Assembly (NCBI GenBank): GCA_025927545.1
Contig: JAICLE010000004.1
Span: 1-64,000, forward strand
Origin: Gemmatimonadales bacterium
GTDB lineage: Bacteria; Gemmatimonadota; Gemmatimonadetes; Gemmatimonadales; GWC2-71-9
DNA length: 64,000 nt
Direction: 5' to 3'
In this document: positions 1-11,171 of the stretch, one piece after another
How the letters are laid out: each line of letters opens with the position of its first letter
Position numbering within the stretch: position 1 is the stretch's first letter
The notes under the pieces: model-generated
Database searches by the model: none
Seen by the model: only the letters and a program-made list of their open reading frames with translations
What the model was told of the DNA's origin: nothing
Program-made: the position numbers and the translations under genes

Positions 1-23
1 ACGCGGTCGGGGGGGCAGTCTAG

Positions 24-123
24 CCGGGCACTGTCATCCCGAGCGGAGCGAGGGATCTACCCGCCCGGGGCTCGGACGTGGCCCGGCAAGATCCCTCGCT
101 CCGCTCGAGATGACAGTGCCCGG
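24..123. repeat. Long imperfect palindrome: arms 24-58 and 89-123 (34/35 complementary), 30-nt loop
   Basis: Left arm CCGGGCACTGTCATCCCGAGCGGAGCGAGGGATCT; right arm AGATCCCTCGCTCCGCTCGAGATGACAGTGCCCGG. Spurious translation contains 'CHLERSEGS'. Confidence 0.9.
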
Positions 124-141
124 TGCCCGCGCCCCCTTCCC

Positions 142-165
142 TCCTTCCGTCCTTCCGTCCTTCCG
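142..165 (+). repeat. Three tandem copies of 8-mer TCCTTCCG inside a pyrimidine-rich tract
   Basis: Sequence tccttccgtccttccgtccttccg read directly. Confidence 0.8.
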
Positions 166-172
166 CCCGTGC

Positions 173-178
173 TATACT
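173..178 (+). promoter_or_regulatory. Candidate -10 element TATACT upstream of the DinB-like gene
   Basis: TATACT 25 nt before ATG at 204; no convincing -35. Confidence 0.35.
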
Positions 179-203
179 CCGGCAACGCCCTCCGGAGCCC
201 CCT

Positions 204-791
204 ATGTCCATGCAGTACGAGCACGAGTTCATCGCACCGGGCGCCGTGCCGCGCGCCCGCCTCCCGCTGCTGCAGCACCTCGTCACCACCTATGCGTCCG
301 AGATCAACAAGACCGCGTCGCTCTGGAGCGAGCTGACGGACTCGCAGCTCGACTTCCGGCCGCATTCGCGGAGCAGCGCGGTGCGGCAGATCCTGGTTCA
401 TCAGATCCTCTCCGAGCGTCGCTTCTTCGCCGAATTCATCGGGCTGTCGGAGCCGCCCGTCGACAGCCTGCTGCCACGCGGCGACACCCCGGGGCCCGGG
501 GCCTACGTCGAGCGTCTCGTGGCGCTCGCCGTCCCGAGGCTCGCGCCGCTGGCCGCGGGGGACGAGGCCTACTGGCTCGCCGAGGTGCCGTTCTTCGACG
601 TGCGCCGGCAGCGGATCTGGGTCTTCTGGCGCCGTGTCCTCCACACCGCGCACCATCGCGCCCAGGTGGGCGTCGCGCTCCGGTTGCTGGAGGACCGGGT
701 GCCGCCCACCTACGGGCCGACGGCGGACGTGAGCTGGGCGGGCGCCGACCCGACGACGACTCTGGACGCGGCGCGCCGGCAGGGGACATAA
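204..791 (+). CDS. DinB-family protein (putative metal-dependent hydrolase/thiol transferase)
   Basis: Helical DinB-like protein, first His in 'ILVHQILSERRFF' and C-terminal 'HTAHHRAQVGVALRLL'; ATG at 204. Confidence 0.75.
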   Translation: MSMQYEHEFIAPGAVPRARLPLLQHLVTTYASEINKTASLWSELTDSQLDFRPHSRSSAVRQILVHQILSERRFFAEFIGLSEPPVDSLLPRGDTPGPGAYVERLVALAVPRLAPLAAGDEAYWLAEVPFFDVRRQRIWVFWRRVLHTAHHRAQVGVALRLLEDRVPPTYGPTADVSWAGADPTTTLDAARRQGT

Positions 792-839
792 TGGGGGCGG
801 CAACGGGCATCCCTTCCACGGTTTCACGAGAGGTTCGAC

Positions 840-1109
840 ATGGCTGACAAGCAGGAGGGCGAACTCAAGCCGGTGACGCCGGCCCGGGTGGCGGAGGAGC
901 TGCGGCGGCTCAGCTCCCAGCGCGCGAGCGGCGACCTCGAGCCGGACGAGTACGAGCATCGCTTCGCCCGCATGGTGAGCGAGCTGCGCGACCGGCGCAT
1001 CGACGGCTCGCGCCAGGAGATTCTCGCGACGCTCAGCCCGCTGCTCAAGGACGGCGTGGTGACGGCGGAGGACTGGCGCCGGCTCACGAGGCAGCTCGGG
1101 CTGGCCTGA
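840..1109 (+). CDS. Small conserved hypothetical protein (89 aa)
   Basis: ORF in operon-like spacing between DinB and hydrolase genes. Confidence 0.6.
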   Translation: MADKQEGELKPVTPARVAEELRRLSSQRASGDLEPDEYEHRFARMVSELRDRRIDGSRQEILATLSPLLKDGVVTAEDWRRLTRQLGLA

Positions 1110-1849
1110 TGCTCACCCCGCTCGACATGTCCGTGCCGGCCGCGGACGGGCTGGTGCTCAAGGGGACGCTGACCTACCCCGCGGGCCGGCCGGGCGAGGC
1201 GTTCCCGCTGGTGGTGCTGGCGCATCAGTATCCCTCGACGCGCGAAAGCTACGGGCCCCTGGTCCGCGAGCTGCTCGCCGCCGGCGTGGCCACGCTGGCA
1301 TTCGACGAGCGCGGCCACGGCGCGTCGATCGTGGGCGAGGCCGGGCCGTTGGTCGTGGATACGCCCGAGGGGCTGTCTCCGGATGCGTTCGGGAAGGCCT
1401 TCGGGTCCAGCGCGGCCAAGGTGGGATTCGCCCGGATCGAGAACGACGTGCTGCGGGTCGTGAGCTGGGGAGCGTTCCAGAATTTCATCGATGCGTCGCG
1501 CCTGGCCCTGGTGGGCGCCAGCGTCGGTGGCAGCGGGGTTCTGCTCGCCGCGCCGGGCATCCCGGGTCTCCGGGCCGTCGCCACGCTTGGCGCGGCGGGC
1601 GCCCCCGCGTTCGGTGCCGACGGCCCCGCGCGCGTGCGGCAGGCGGTCGAGCGGATCACGGCGCCGGTCTACCTCGCGTCCTCGGCGGACGACCCGTTCG
1701 AGGGCGGTGCCAACGTGCGGCGCTGGAGCGAGGGGCTCCCGGGCGTCACCACCCGGATCGTGCCCGGTGCAGCCCACGCCATGGCCATCTACTTCGACGT
1801 CCGAGACGAGCTGCTCGACTTCCTGAGAAGGTCGCTGAGCGTGGCGTGA
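1109..1849 (+). CDS. Alpha/beta hydrolase
   Basis: 'DERGHGAS', nucleophile elbow-like 'GASVGGSG', C-terminal 'GAAHAM'. Confidence 0.8.
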   Translation: MLTPLDMSVPAADGLVLKGTLTYPAGRPGEAFPLVVLAHQYPSTRESYGPLVRELLAAGVATLAFDERGHGASIVGEAGPLVVDTPEGLSPDAFGKAFGSSAAKVGFARIENDVLRVVSWGAFQNFIDASRLALVGASVGGSGVLLAAPGIPGLRAVATLGAAGAPAFGADGPARVRQAVERITAPVYLASSADDPFEGGANVRRWSEGLPGVTTRIVPGAAHAMAIYFDVRDELLDFLRRSLSVA

Positions 1850-2721
1850 GGCATCGCTCGCTCGGACCCGGCGCTCCGGCAGTTCCCCTGGTGGGCTACG
1901 GCGGGATGCATCTCTCCCTTGAGGGCCGGCCGCCGGACACCGCCGGCGTCCGGGTCATTCAGGCGGCGCTGGACGCCGGCGTCAGGCTCATCGACACCGC
2001 GGACGTCTACTGTCTGGACCAGGACGACATCGGCCACAACGAGCGCCTCATCGCCAAGGCGCTGGCGGGCTGGAGCGGCGACCGGGATGCCGTCCTCGTC
2101 GCGACGAAAGGCGGCATGGTGCGGCCGGAGGGCCGGTGGGAGCGCGACGGCAGCCCGGAGCACCTTCGCGCAGCCTGCCACCGCTCCCTCAGGGCGCTCG
2201 GCGTCGAGCGCATCGACCTCTATCAATTGCATGCGCCGGATCCCCGGGTGCCGTTCGCCGAGAGCGTGGGGGCGCTCGGGGCATTGCGCGACGAGGGAAA
2301 GGTGCGATGGATCGGCCTCTCCAACGTGAGCGTGGCCCAGCTCCGCGAGGCGCGCGACCTCGCGCCGATCACCGCGGTGCAGAACCGGCTGAATCCGTTC
2401 TTCCGGGAGTCGCTGGTGGACGGCATGGTGGCGTACTGCGGCGAGCAGGGAATCGGCTTTCTGGCCTACAGCCCCACCGGCGGCGGCCGGCTCAACCGGA
2501 AGCTTCCCGAGCATCCGGTGGTGTCAGCCATCGCCGCCCGGGTGGGCGCGTCGGCGCACGCCGTCGTGCTTGCCTGGGTGCTGTCGCGCGGGCCGGCGGT
2601 GATCGTCATTCCGAGCGCCCGGTCCGTGGAGCACGCGCTCGATGCCTCGGGTGCGGGTGACCTGGTCCTCGCATCGGACGACCTGGCCGCCATCGATGCC
2701 GCGGAGTTTTCCCGGGCCTGA
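1846..2721 (+). CDS. Aldo/keto reductase
   Basis: 'RLIDTADVY', 'VLVATKGG', 'IDLYQLHAPD', 'WIGLSNVS' typical of AKR family. Confidence 0.9.
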   Translation: MRHRSLGPGAPAVPLVGYGGMHLSLEGRPPDTAGVRVIQAALDAGVRLIDTADVYCLDQDDIGHNERLIAKALAGWSGDRDAVLVATKGGMVRPEGRWERDGSPEHLRAACHRSLRALGVERIDLYQLHAPDPRVPFAESVGALGALRDEGKVRWIGLSNVSVAQLREARDLAPITAVQNRLNPFFRESLVDGMVAYCGEQGIGFLAYSPTGGGRLNRKLPEHPVVSAIAARVGASAHAVVLAWVLSRGPAVIVIPSARSVEHALDASGAGDLVLASDDLAAIDAAEFSRA

Positions 2722-2727
2722 CGATCG

Positions 2728-3735
2728 CTACTGCCAGCGCACCAGGCTCGCCCCGATCGTCAGTCCCGCCCCCACCGCTACGAACACCACCAGGTCTCCG
2801 CGCTCGATCTTCCCCGCCAGCAGCGCGTCCTCGAGGGCGAGCGGCAGCGTCGCCGCGGTGGTGTTGCCGTAGCGGGCGATGACCGACGCCATCCGCTCCT
2901 TCGGCACTCCCAGCCGCTCGGCCGTGGCGTCCAGGATCCGCTGGTTGGCCTGGTGCGGGATCACCATGGCGATGTCCCTCGGCGCGAGCCCCTGGCGCTG
3001 GAGCAGGGTGGTGATGCTCTCCGCCATCTGGGACACGGCGAACTTGAACACCGTCTTCCCGTTCTGCCGCAGGTAGTGCTCGCGGGCGTTCACCGTCTCG
3101 TGGCTCGCCGGGCGGAGACAGCCGCCGGCCGGCATGAGCAGGTCGTCACGCCCGCTCCCGTCCACCCGGTGATAGAAGTCGAGCAGGCCGTACCCCGGCT
3201 CGGCCGGCTCGAGGAGCACGGCGCCCGCGGCGTCACCGAAGAGCACGGCGGTGGTGCGGTCGAGCGGATCGATGATCGCACTCATCAGATCCGAGCAGGC
3301 GAGGATCACGCGGCGGTGCGTGCCCGACGCGACGAGCTGCGCCGCGGTAGTCAGACCGTAGAGGAAGCCGGAGCACGCGGCCGACAGGTCGAAGCCCCAG
3401 GTGTTCCGGAGGCCGACCTGGTCCTGCACCAGGCAGGCGGTAGCGGGGAACAGCATGTCGGGCGTGACGGTGGCCACGATGAGCGCGTCCACGTCGTCCG
3501 GGCCGAGGTCGCGCGCCGCCATGAGCCGTCGGACGGCCTCGGTGGCCATCGTGGACGTGGTTTCGCCCGGCGCGGCGATCCGCCGCTCGCGGATCCCGGT
3601 GCGGCTCACGATCCACTCGTCCGACGTGTCGAGCCGCTCGGCGAACTCGGCGTTCGTCACCCGGCGCTCGGGCACGTACGTGGCGACGCCGGTGATGGCG
3701 GCGCGCGGCGGGACGGACCCGGCAGGGGTGGGCAT
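2728..3735 (-). CDS. fabH: Beta-ketoacyl-ACP synthase III
   Basis: 'ACSGFLYGL' active-site Cys region, 'IPHQANQRI', 'GNTTAATLP'. Confidence 0.95.
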   Translation of the reverse strand: MPTPAGSVPPRAAITGVATYVPERRVTNAEFAERLDTSDEWIVSRTGIRERRIAAPGETTSTMATEAVRRLMAARDLGPDDVDALIVATVTPDMLFPATACLVQDQVGLRNTWGFDLSAACSGFLYGLTTAAQLVASGTHRRVILACSDLMSAIIDPLDRTTAVLFGDAAGAVLLEPAEPGYGLLDFYHRVDGSGRDDLLMPAGGCLRPASHETVNAREHYLRQNGKTVFKFAVSQMAESITTLLQRQGLAPRDIAMVIPHQANQRILDATAERLGVPKERMASVIARYGNTTAATLPLALEDALLAGKIERGDLVVFVAVGAGLTIGASLVRWQ

Positions 3736-3790
3736 GCACGAATCTCACCGCGACCCTGAACTCGGCGCAAGAACGGGCGGCGCGCCGCGT

Positions 3791-3796
3791 TATATT
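3791..3796 (+). promoter_or_regulatory. Candidate -10 element TATATT 7 nt before the ispG start (possible leaderless mRNA)
   Basis: CGCGTTATATTCCCGCCCATG; divergent intergenic region. Confidence 0.45.
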
Positions 3797-3803
3797 CCCG
3801 CCC

Positions 3804-5024
3804 ATGCCTCCCGTCACGCGCCGGCGCACCGTGACCGCCGTCATCGGCGGCGTTCCCGTGGGCTCGAGCCACCCGATCGTCGTTCAGTCGATGACCAATA
3901 CCGATACCGCGGACGTCGACGCCACGGTGCGGCAGGTGGCGGCGCTCGCGCGCGCGGGCAGCGAGCTGGTCCGCGTGACCGTCAACAACGACGCCGCGGC
4001 GGCGGTGGTGCCCGGCATCGTCGAAGGGCTGGACCGGATCGGGGTGGCCGTCCCCGTGATCGGCGACTTCCACTACAACGGTCACCTGCTCCTGGCCCGC
4101 CATCTCGCCTGCGCCCGGGCGCTCGCCAAGTACCGGATCAATCCGGGAAACGTGGGCGGCAAGCGACACGACGAGAATTTCCGCGCCATCATCGAGATCG
4201 CGCTCGCCCACGACAAGCCGGTCCGCATCGGTGTCAACTGGGGCTCGCTCGACCAGAGCCTGCTCACCGAGATGATGGACGCCAACGCGCACGCGGCCGC
4301 GCCGCTCGAAGCACGTGACGTCACCATGCGCGCGATGGTCGAGAGCGCGCTCCGGAGCGCCGCGCTGGCCGAGTCGGTGGGCATGCCGCACGACCGGATC
4401 GTGCTGAGCGCCAAGGTCTCGGGGGTGCAGGACCTGGTGGACGTCTACCGGATGCTCGCCGCCTGCGGCGACTATCCGCTGCACCTGGGGCTCACCGAGG
4501 CGGGACTCGGCGCCAAGGGCATCATCGCCAGCACCGCCGGCCTCAGCATCCTGCTGCAGGAGGGGATCGGCGACACCATCCGCGTCTCCCTCACGCCCGC
4601 GCCCGGCGGCGATCGCACCGAGGAGGTGCAGGTGGCGCAGCAGGTGCTCCAGTCGCTCGGTCTCCGGAGCTTCGCCCCGCAGGTGACGAGCTGCCCCGGC
4701 TGTGGCCGGACCACGAGCACGTTCTTCCAGGAGATGGCCCAGCAGATCCAGGACTACCTCCGCGAGCAGATGCCGATCTGGCGCCAGGAGCGGCCGGGCG
4801 TCGAGGAGATGAAGGTGGCGGTGATGGGCTGCGTGGTGAACGGGCCCGGCGAATCCAGGCACGCCAATATCGGGATCTCGCTCCCGGGCACGTTCGAGGA
4901 GCCCAAGGCGCCGGTCTTCGTGGACGGGCGGCTGGCCGTGACGCTCAAGGGCGACGGCATCGTCCCGGAGTTCCTGGCGATCCTCGACCGCTACGTCGCC
5001 TCCCGCTACGCGGCGGCTCCGTAG
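3804..5024 (+). CDS. ispG: 4-hydroxy-3-methylbut-2-en-1-yl diphosphate synthase (flavodoxin/ferredoxin)
   Basis: '[12 protein letters not shown]', Fe-S motifs 'CPGCGRTT' and 'GCVVNGPGE'. Confidence 0.97.
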   Translation: MPPVTRRRTVTAVIGGVPVGSSHPIVVQSMTNTDTADVDATVRQVAALARAGSELVRVTVNNDAAAAVVPGIVEGLDRIGVAVPVIGDFHYNGHLLLARHLACARALAKYRINPGNVGGKRHDENFRAIIEIALAHDKPVRIGVNWGSLDQSLLTEMMDANAHAAAPLEARDVTMRAMVESALRSAALAESVGMPHDRIVLSAKVSGVQDLVDVYRMLAACGDYPLHLGLTEAGLGAKGIIASTAGLSILLQEGIGDTIRVSLTPAPGGDRTEEVQVAQQVLQSLGLRSFAPQVTSCPGCGRTTSTFFQEMAQQIQDYLREQMPIWRQERPGVEEMKVAVMGCVVNGPGESRHANIGISLPGTFEEPKAPVFVDGRLAVTLKGDGIVPEFLAILDRYVASRYAAAP

Positions 5025-5062
5025 CGGGCGCGCTCCCGAGGGCGACGGGGAGCACGACGCGT

Positions 5063-5068
5063 TATACT
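5063..5068 (+). promoter_or_regulatory. Candidate -10 element TATACT 7 nt before the GTG start of the CcdA gene
   Basis: CGCGTTATACTCTACGGCGTG; same context and spacing as at 3791. Confidence 0.45.
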
Positions 5069-5075
5069 CTACGGC

Positions 5076-5788
5076 GTGCCTGCGCTGCTGCTCGTCACTG
5101 GCCTGGACGCCACCCTCCGCGATGCGCCGCTGGTCGCCGTGCCGCTCCTGTTCGGCGCGGGGCTCGCGACCAGCCTGACACCCTGCATCTACCCGATGAT
5201 CCCGATCACGGCCGGGATCCTCGGCGGGGCCGGCGCGGCGGGCCGCTCGCGCGGCCGAACCGCGCTCATGACGTTCGCGTACGTGGCGGGGCTGGCGACG
5301 GTCTACTCGCTGCTCGGCCTCCTCGCGGGGCTCACGGGCACGCTGTTCGGCACGGTGAGCTCGAACCCCTGGGCCTTCTTCGTGATGGCCAATCTGCTGC
5401 TCCTGTTCGGCCTCGCGATGCTGGACGTGGTCCCCGTGGCCGCGCCGCGGCGGCTGGCCGACTGGGCGGCACGGCTCGCCGGCGACTCGGTGGGGGCGGT
5501 GTTCGCGATGGGGGCGGTCTCGGGTCTGGTGGCGGCGCCCTGCGGCGCGCCCGCGTTCGCCGCCGTGCTCACGTTCGTGGCGGCCACGCGGAGCGCGGTG
5601 CTGGGAATGCTGTACCTGCTCGTCTTCTCCCTCGGGCTCACGGCGCTGCTCGTGGTCGTGGGGCTCTCGAGCGGGGCGCTGGCCTCGCTGCCGCGCGCCG
5701 GGCGGTGGACGCAGTGGATCAAGCGCGCCGGCGGCGTCCTGATGATCGGAATGGCGGAGTACTACCTCGTGAAGATGGGTGGCGTGCT

Positions 5789-5792
<4 letters not shown>
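5076..5792 (+). CDS. CcdA/DsbD-like transmembrane thiol-disulfide transporter
   Basis: 'LTPCIYPMIPITAGILGG' and 'AAPCGAPAF', the two conserved Cys-Pro TM motifs; GTG start. Confidence 0.9.
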
Positions 5793-6292
<500 letters not shown>

Positions 6293-6321
6293 CCAACCCT
6301 TCGCGCAGGAAGGCTCCCGCC

Positions 6322-6918
6322 ATGTCACACCGTGCAATCGCGTTCGCCGCCGTCGTCCTCTCTCTGCTGGCCGTTCCAGGGTTGTACGCCCAGGAATCCG
6401 CCAAGCCGGCCAAGGGGCCGCCCACCGCCGTGCTGGTCTCCGGCCCGCAGGTCGGCCGTACCGCGCCGGCGATCCGGCTGCCGTGGGCCAACAAGGACGC
6501 GGTCGGCCCGGCCGACCAGCCGTATGATCTCTCGCTGGACCGCGGCAAGACGGTGGTCGTCGCCTTCTTCCCGCGCGACTTCACCAGCGGGTGCACCGCC
6601 GAGATGCGCACTTTTGCCGAGCAATACGACTCGCTGTTCGGCCCCGAGGTGGTGGTGGTCGGGATCAGCACCGACTCGCTCGCGACGCACACCCGGTTCG
6701 CGTCGAGTCTGGATCTGCCGTTCCGCCTGTTGAGCGACCCGCAGCAGGTCGTGGCGCGGCGCTATGGCAGCGGCGATCGGAGCGGCTACCTGCGGCGCAC
6801 CGTGTATGTGGTGGGGCCCGACGGGAAGGTGCAGTACCGGAACCTCAAGTTCAACGCGCTGGACCCGAGCCACTACGCCGAGCTGGGCGCCGCCGTTCGC
6901 CAGTCGCGAGGAGGCTGA
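6322..6918 (+). CDS. Exported peroxiredoxin (AhpC/TSA, Bcp-like)
   Basis: Signal peptide 'MSHRAIAFAAVVLSLLAVPGLYAQ', 'VVAFFPRDFTSGCTAEMRTF'. Confidence 0.88.
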   Translation: MSHRAIAFAAVVLSLLAVPGLYAQESAKPAKGPPTAVLVSGPQVGRTAPAIRLPWANKDAVGPADQPYDLSLDRGKTVVVAFFPRDFTSGCTAEMRTFAEQYDSLFGPEVVVVGISTDSLATHTRFASSLDLPFRLLSDPQQVVARRYGSGDRSGYLRRTVYVVGPDGKVQYRNLKFNALDPSHYAELGAAVRQSRGG

Positions 6919-6950
6919 GCCGGCGCCATCACCCCCTCGCGGAGCCGCCG

Positions 6951-7790
6951 ATGCGTCCTCGTCTCATCCTGGGCCTCATCGCGGTGGCCGCCTGGGCTAC
7001 CGCAGCCGCTCCGCTCGCCGCTCAGAACGACGAGCGGGGACGGGCGACCTGGCAGGTCGAAGGGCTGCGGCGGGGTTTCTGCGTAGAACTGCTGCTCGAC
7101 CCCTCGGCCCCAGTACTGAAGTCTCTTCCTGCCGGCGCCCACCCACTCCCCGCCAACCGCGCGAGCAACCTCCATCCGTCGCTGCGCGGTGTCATCCAGG
7201 GCCAGCCGGAGTACGCCGCCTGGAGCCCGTCCAGACTCTGCCTCGAGGCGATCGACAGCCTGCGCACGGCCGAATCCTACCTCACGAACCGCAAGGGCCG
7301 CCATCCCGCGTTGTTCGCCATCTGGACCGTCTCCGCTACCGACTCCGCGGGTACGGCGCGGGAGGTGGCACTCGGTCTCTTCGCCAGCAGCAGCCATATG
7401 GTCCGCTCGGCACGCCTGGCCGGTCAGGCGACGCAGGAGGCGCGGCTCACGGTGGGCCCCGTGCCGGGCGAGGACGAGAGCGGCGCTCCCCGCACCGAGC
7501 GCCGATTCCAGGTAAAGCTCGAAAAGACCACAATTACCTGGGACGGCCACCCGGCAAGGGATAGCACCGCCGTGCGGGCCCCCGTGGTGATGGCCTGGAT
7601 GGCGCCGGCGGCCCGGGGCGGCGTGGCCCTCGGGCAAATGTCGCTCGACCCCAGGTTCTCCCGGGCCATGGCAGGGTCCCTCACGATTGACGGGAAGAAT
7701 GACTTCGCCAAGGCGCTGAAAGGCTCCCCAACGCGCTTCGTGGGCCCGGAATACCTCGGCGGCACGGGCGTGATCACCTTCGGACATTGA
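6951..7790 (+). CDS. Exported hypothetical protein
   Basis: Signal peptide 'MRPRLILGLIAVAAWATAAAPLAAQ'; no family recognised. Confidence 0.7.
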   Translation: MRPRLILGLIAVAAWATAAAPLAAQNDERGRATWQVEGLRRGFCVELLLDPSAPVLKSLPAGAHPLPANRASNLHPSLRGVIQGQPEYAAWSPSRLCLEAIDSLRTAESYLTNRKGRHPALFAIWTVSATDSAGTAREVALGLFASSSHMVRSARLAGQATQEARLTVGPVPGEDESGAPRTERRFQVKLEKTTITWDGHPARDSTAVRAPVVMAWMAPAARGGVALGQMSLDPRFSRAMAGSLTIDGKNDFAKALKGSPTRFVGPEYLGGTGVITFGH

Positions 7791-7792
7791 AC

Positions 7793-7814
7793 GCGGCCCG
7801 GGCAACCGGGCCGC
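7793..7814 (+). terminator. Strong hairpin just after a stop codon: 9-bp perfect stem, GCAA (GNRA) tetraloop, no U-tract
   Basis: GCGGCCCGG-GCAA-CCGGGCCGC beginning 2 nt after TGA at 7788-7790. Confidence 0.55.
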
Positions 7815-8046
7815 CCTGCGGTACGGAATCGCGCATGTCGAAGATGTTTATATCGGTCGAATCTGAATAAGTTCGCGCGGCATGGCGACACTGTCGCCTT
7901 CCTCGGAACTGTTCAAGGTCAAGATATGTAAGTCTATTCAGCAACGCAGATTGTGGTACAAGCTTCAAGTTACGTATCACGTCCGATTGATCCTCTTTCT
8001 CGCCGTTCCGGCGCAATTCAGATATTCACTTGGCTGGGTTATCAAC

Positions 8047-9654
8047 ATGTGGAAAGCGCCCTCCGGGCCCAGTCACCGTGGCGTAAAGTCGCGTCCAGGC
8101 GCGACCTCTGGCCTGCTCCGAGCGCGCCGGATCCTTACCCTCGACCCGGCCGCCAGGGGCGACGCGGTGTGGTGGCGGGATGGCCGGATCGTCGCGGTCG
8201 GAGGTGCCGTCGAGCTCGCGCGGCGGGTGCCTGCTGGAACCCCGGTCTACGATCTCCCCGATGCGCTGGTGACCCCGGGCTTCGTGGATGGCCACACCCA
8301 TTTTGCGCTCTGGGCGCTGAGCCGCCGGCGGGTGCGACTGGCCGGGGCCGACAGCCGTCAGGCCGCCCTCGGGCGGATCGCCGGCGTGGCTCCGGTGCAG
8401 GGCTGGGTGATCGGCCAGGGGTGGGATGCAAATGGCTGGGAGGAGCCGCCGGACCGCGCGGCGCTCGACGCGGTGCAGGAGGGACCGGTCTATCTGGACT
8501 CGCTCGACGTCCATGCGGCCTGGGTCAACAGCGCGGCCCTCGCGGCTGCCGGGATCACCCGAGACACCGCGGACCCATCCGGCGGCCGCATTGTCCGGGA
8601 CGCGGCGGGCGAGCCGACCGGCCTCCTCCTGGAGCGGGCTGTCGAGGTGATGCTGCCGCACCTGCCCGTCCCGCCTGCGGCACTGCTCGACGCGGCGCTC
8701 CGGGACGCGCAGGCGGAGGCGCACCGACTCGGCGTGACCGGCATTCACGATGTGGAGGACGAGACGGCGCTGGCCGCGTTCGAGCGCCTGGAAGTCCGGG
8801 GCGACCTGACCCTGCGGGTGCTGTTTCATCCACCCGCGGCCTCACTGCCGACGCTGCTGGCGCGCGGTCTCCGGAGCGGGATGGGGTCGGAGCGGCTCCG
8901 GATGGGGGGCGTCAAGCTGTTCCTCGACGGCAGTCTCGGCAGCCGCACCGCGTGGATGCTCGAGCCGTACGCCACGAGCCGTGACCGCGGCATGCCGCTC
9001 ACCTCCGAGGAGGAGGCCGCCGGTGCCATGCGCGCGGCCGCGGACGCAGGGATCGCCGTGGCGGCGCACGCGATCGGCGACGCCGCGGTGCGCCGGGCGC
9101 TCGATCTGATCTCTCCGCTGCCGCGCGTCGCGCTACCGCACCGGATCGAGCACTTCCAGTGTGTCCATCCCGCCGACCTCGGCCGGGCGGCCGCGGCCGG
9201 CATCGTGGTCTCCATGCAGCCCGCGCACCTGCTGACCGACATCCCGCTGATCGAGCGGCACTGGGGAGCGCGCGGCGGCGGCGCCTATGCCTTCGAGACG
9301 CTCCGCCGCCTCGGCTCGCCAATGGTGTTCGGGAGCGACGTGCCGGTGGCGTCCATCGACCCCCGCGAGGGGCTCTATGCGGCGCTCGAGCGGCGCGGCG
9401 ACGCCGGCGGCCCGGCGGGGGGGTGGCGGGCGGAGGAGAAGCTTGCGTTCGACGACGCGGTGCGGGCGTACACGGCGGGCGCCGCACTCGCCGGAGGCGT
9501 GGCCGGGCGTTCGGGTACGCTGGCGCCGGGTCGGGACGCCGACCTGGTGGCCTGGTCGTTCGACCCGGCAGCCGAGCGAGGCGTGGGTGACGCCGTGCGC
9601 GCCGGCGGCGCCGCGCTCACCGTCGTCGGCGGAGAGGTGGTGATGCAGCGGTGA
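8047..9654 (+). CDS. Amidohydrolase (YtcJ-like)
   Basis: 'DGHTHFALWALS', 'GVKLFLDGSLGSRTAWM', 'HRIEHFQ', 'GSDVPV'; start codon uncertain. Confidence 0.88.
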   Translation: MWKAPSGPSHRGVKSRPGATSGLLRARRILTLDPAARGDAVWWRDGRIVAVGGAVELARRVPAGTPVYDLPDALVTPGFVDGHTHFALWALSRRRVRLAGADSRQAALGRIAGVAPVQGWVIGQGWDANGWEEPPDRAALDAVQEGPVYLDSLDVHAAWVNSAALAAAGITRDTADPSGGRIVRDAAGEPTGLLLERAVEVMLPHLPVPPAALLDAALRDAQAEAHRLGVTGIHDVEDETALAAFERLEVRGDLTLRVLFHPPAASLPTLLARGLRSGMGSERLRMGGVKLFLDGSLGSRTAWMLEPYATSRDRGMPLTSEEEAAGAMRAAADAGIAVAAHAIGDAAVRRALDLISPLPRVALPHRIEHFQCVHPADLGRAAAAGIVVSMQPAHLLTDIPLIERHWGARGGGAYAFETLRRLGSPMVFGSDVPVASIDPREGLYAALERRGDAGGPAGGWRAEEKLAFDDAVRAYTAGAALAGGVAGRSGTLAPGRDADLVAWSFDPAAERGVGDAVRAGGAALTVVGGEVVMQR

Positions 9655-9704
9655 CCGGGCGCCCGGGACAAGCAACTTTCGCAAAGCACATTAGACTCCA
9701 GCCC

Positions 9705-11168
<1,464 letters not shown>

Positions 11169-11171
11169 GAC

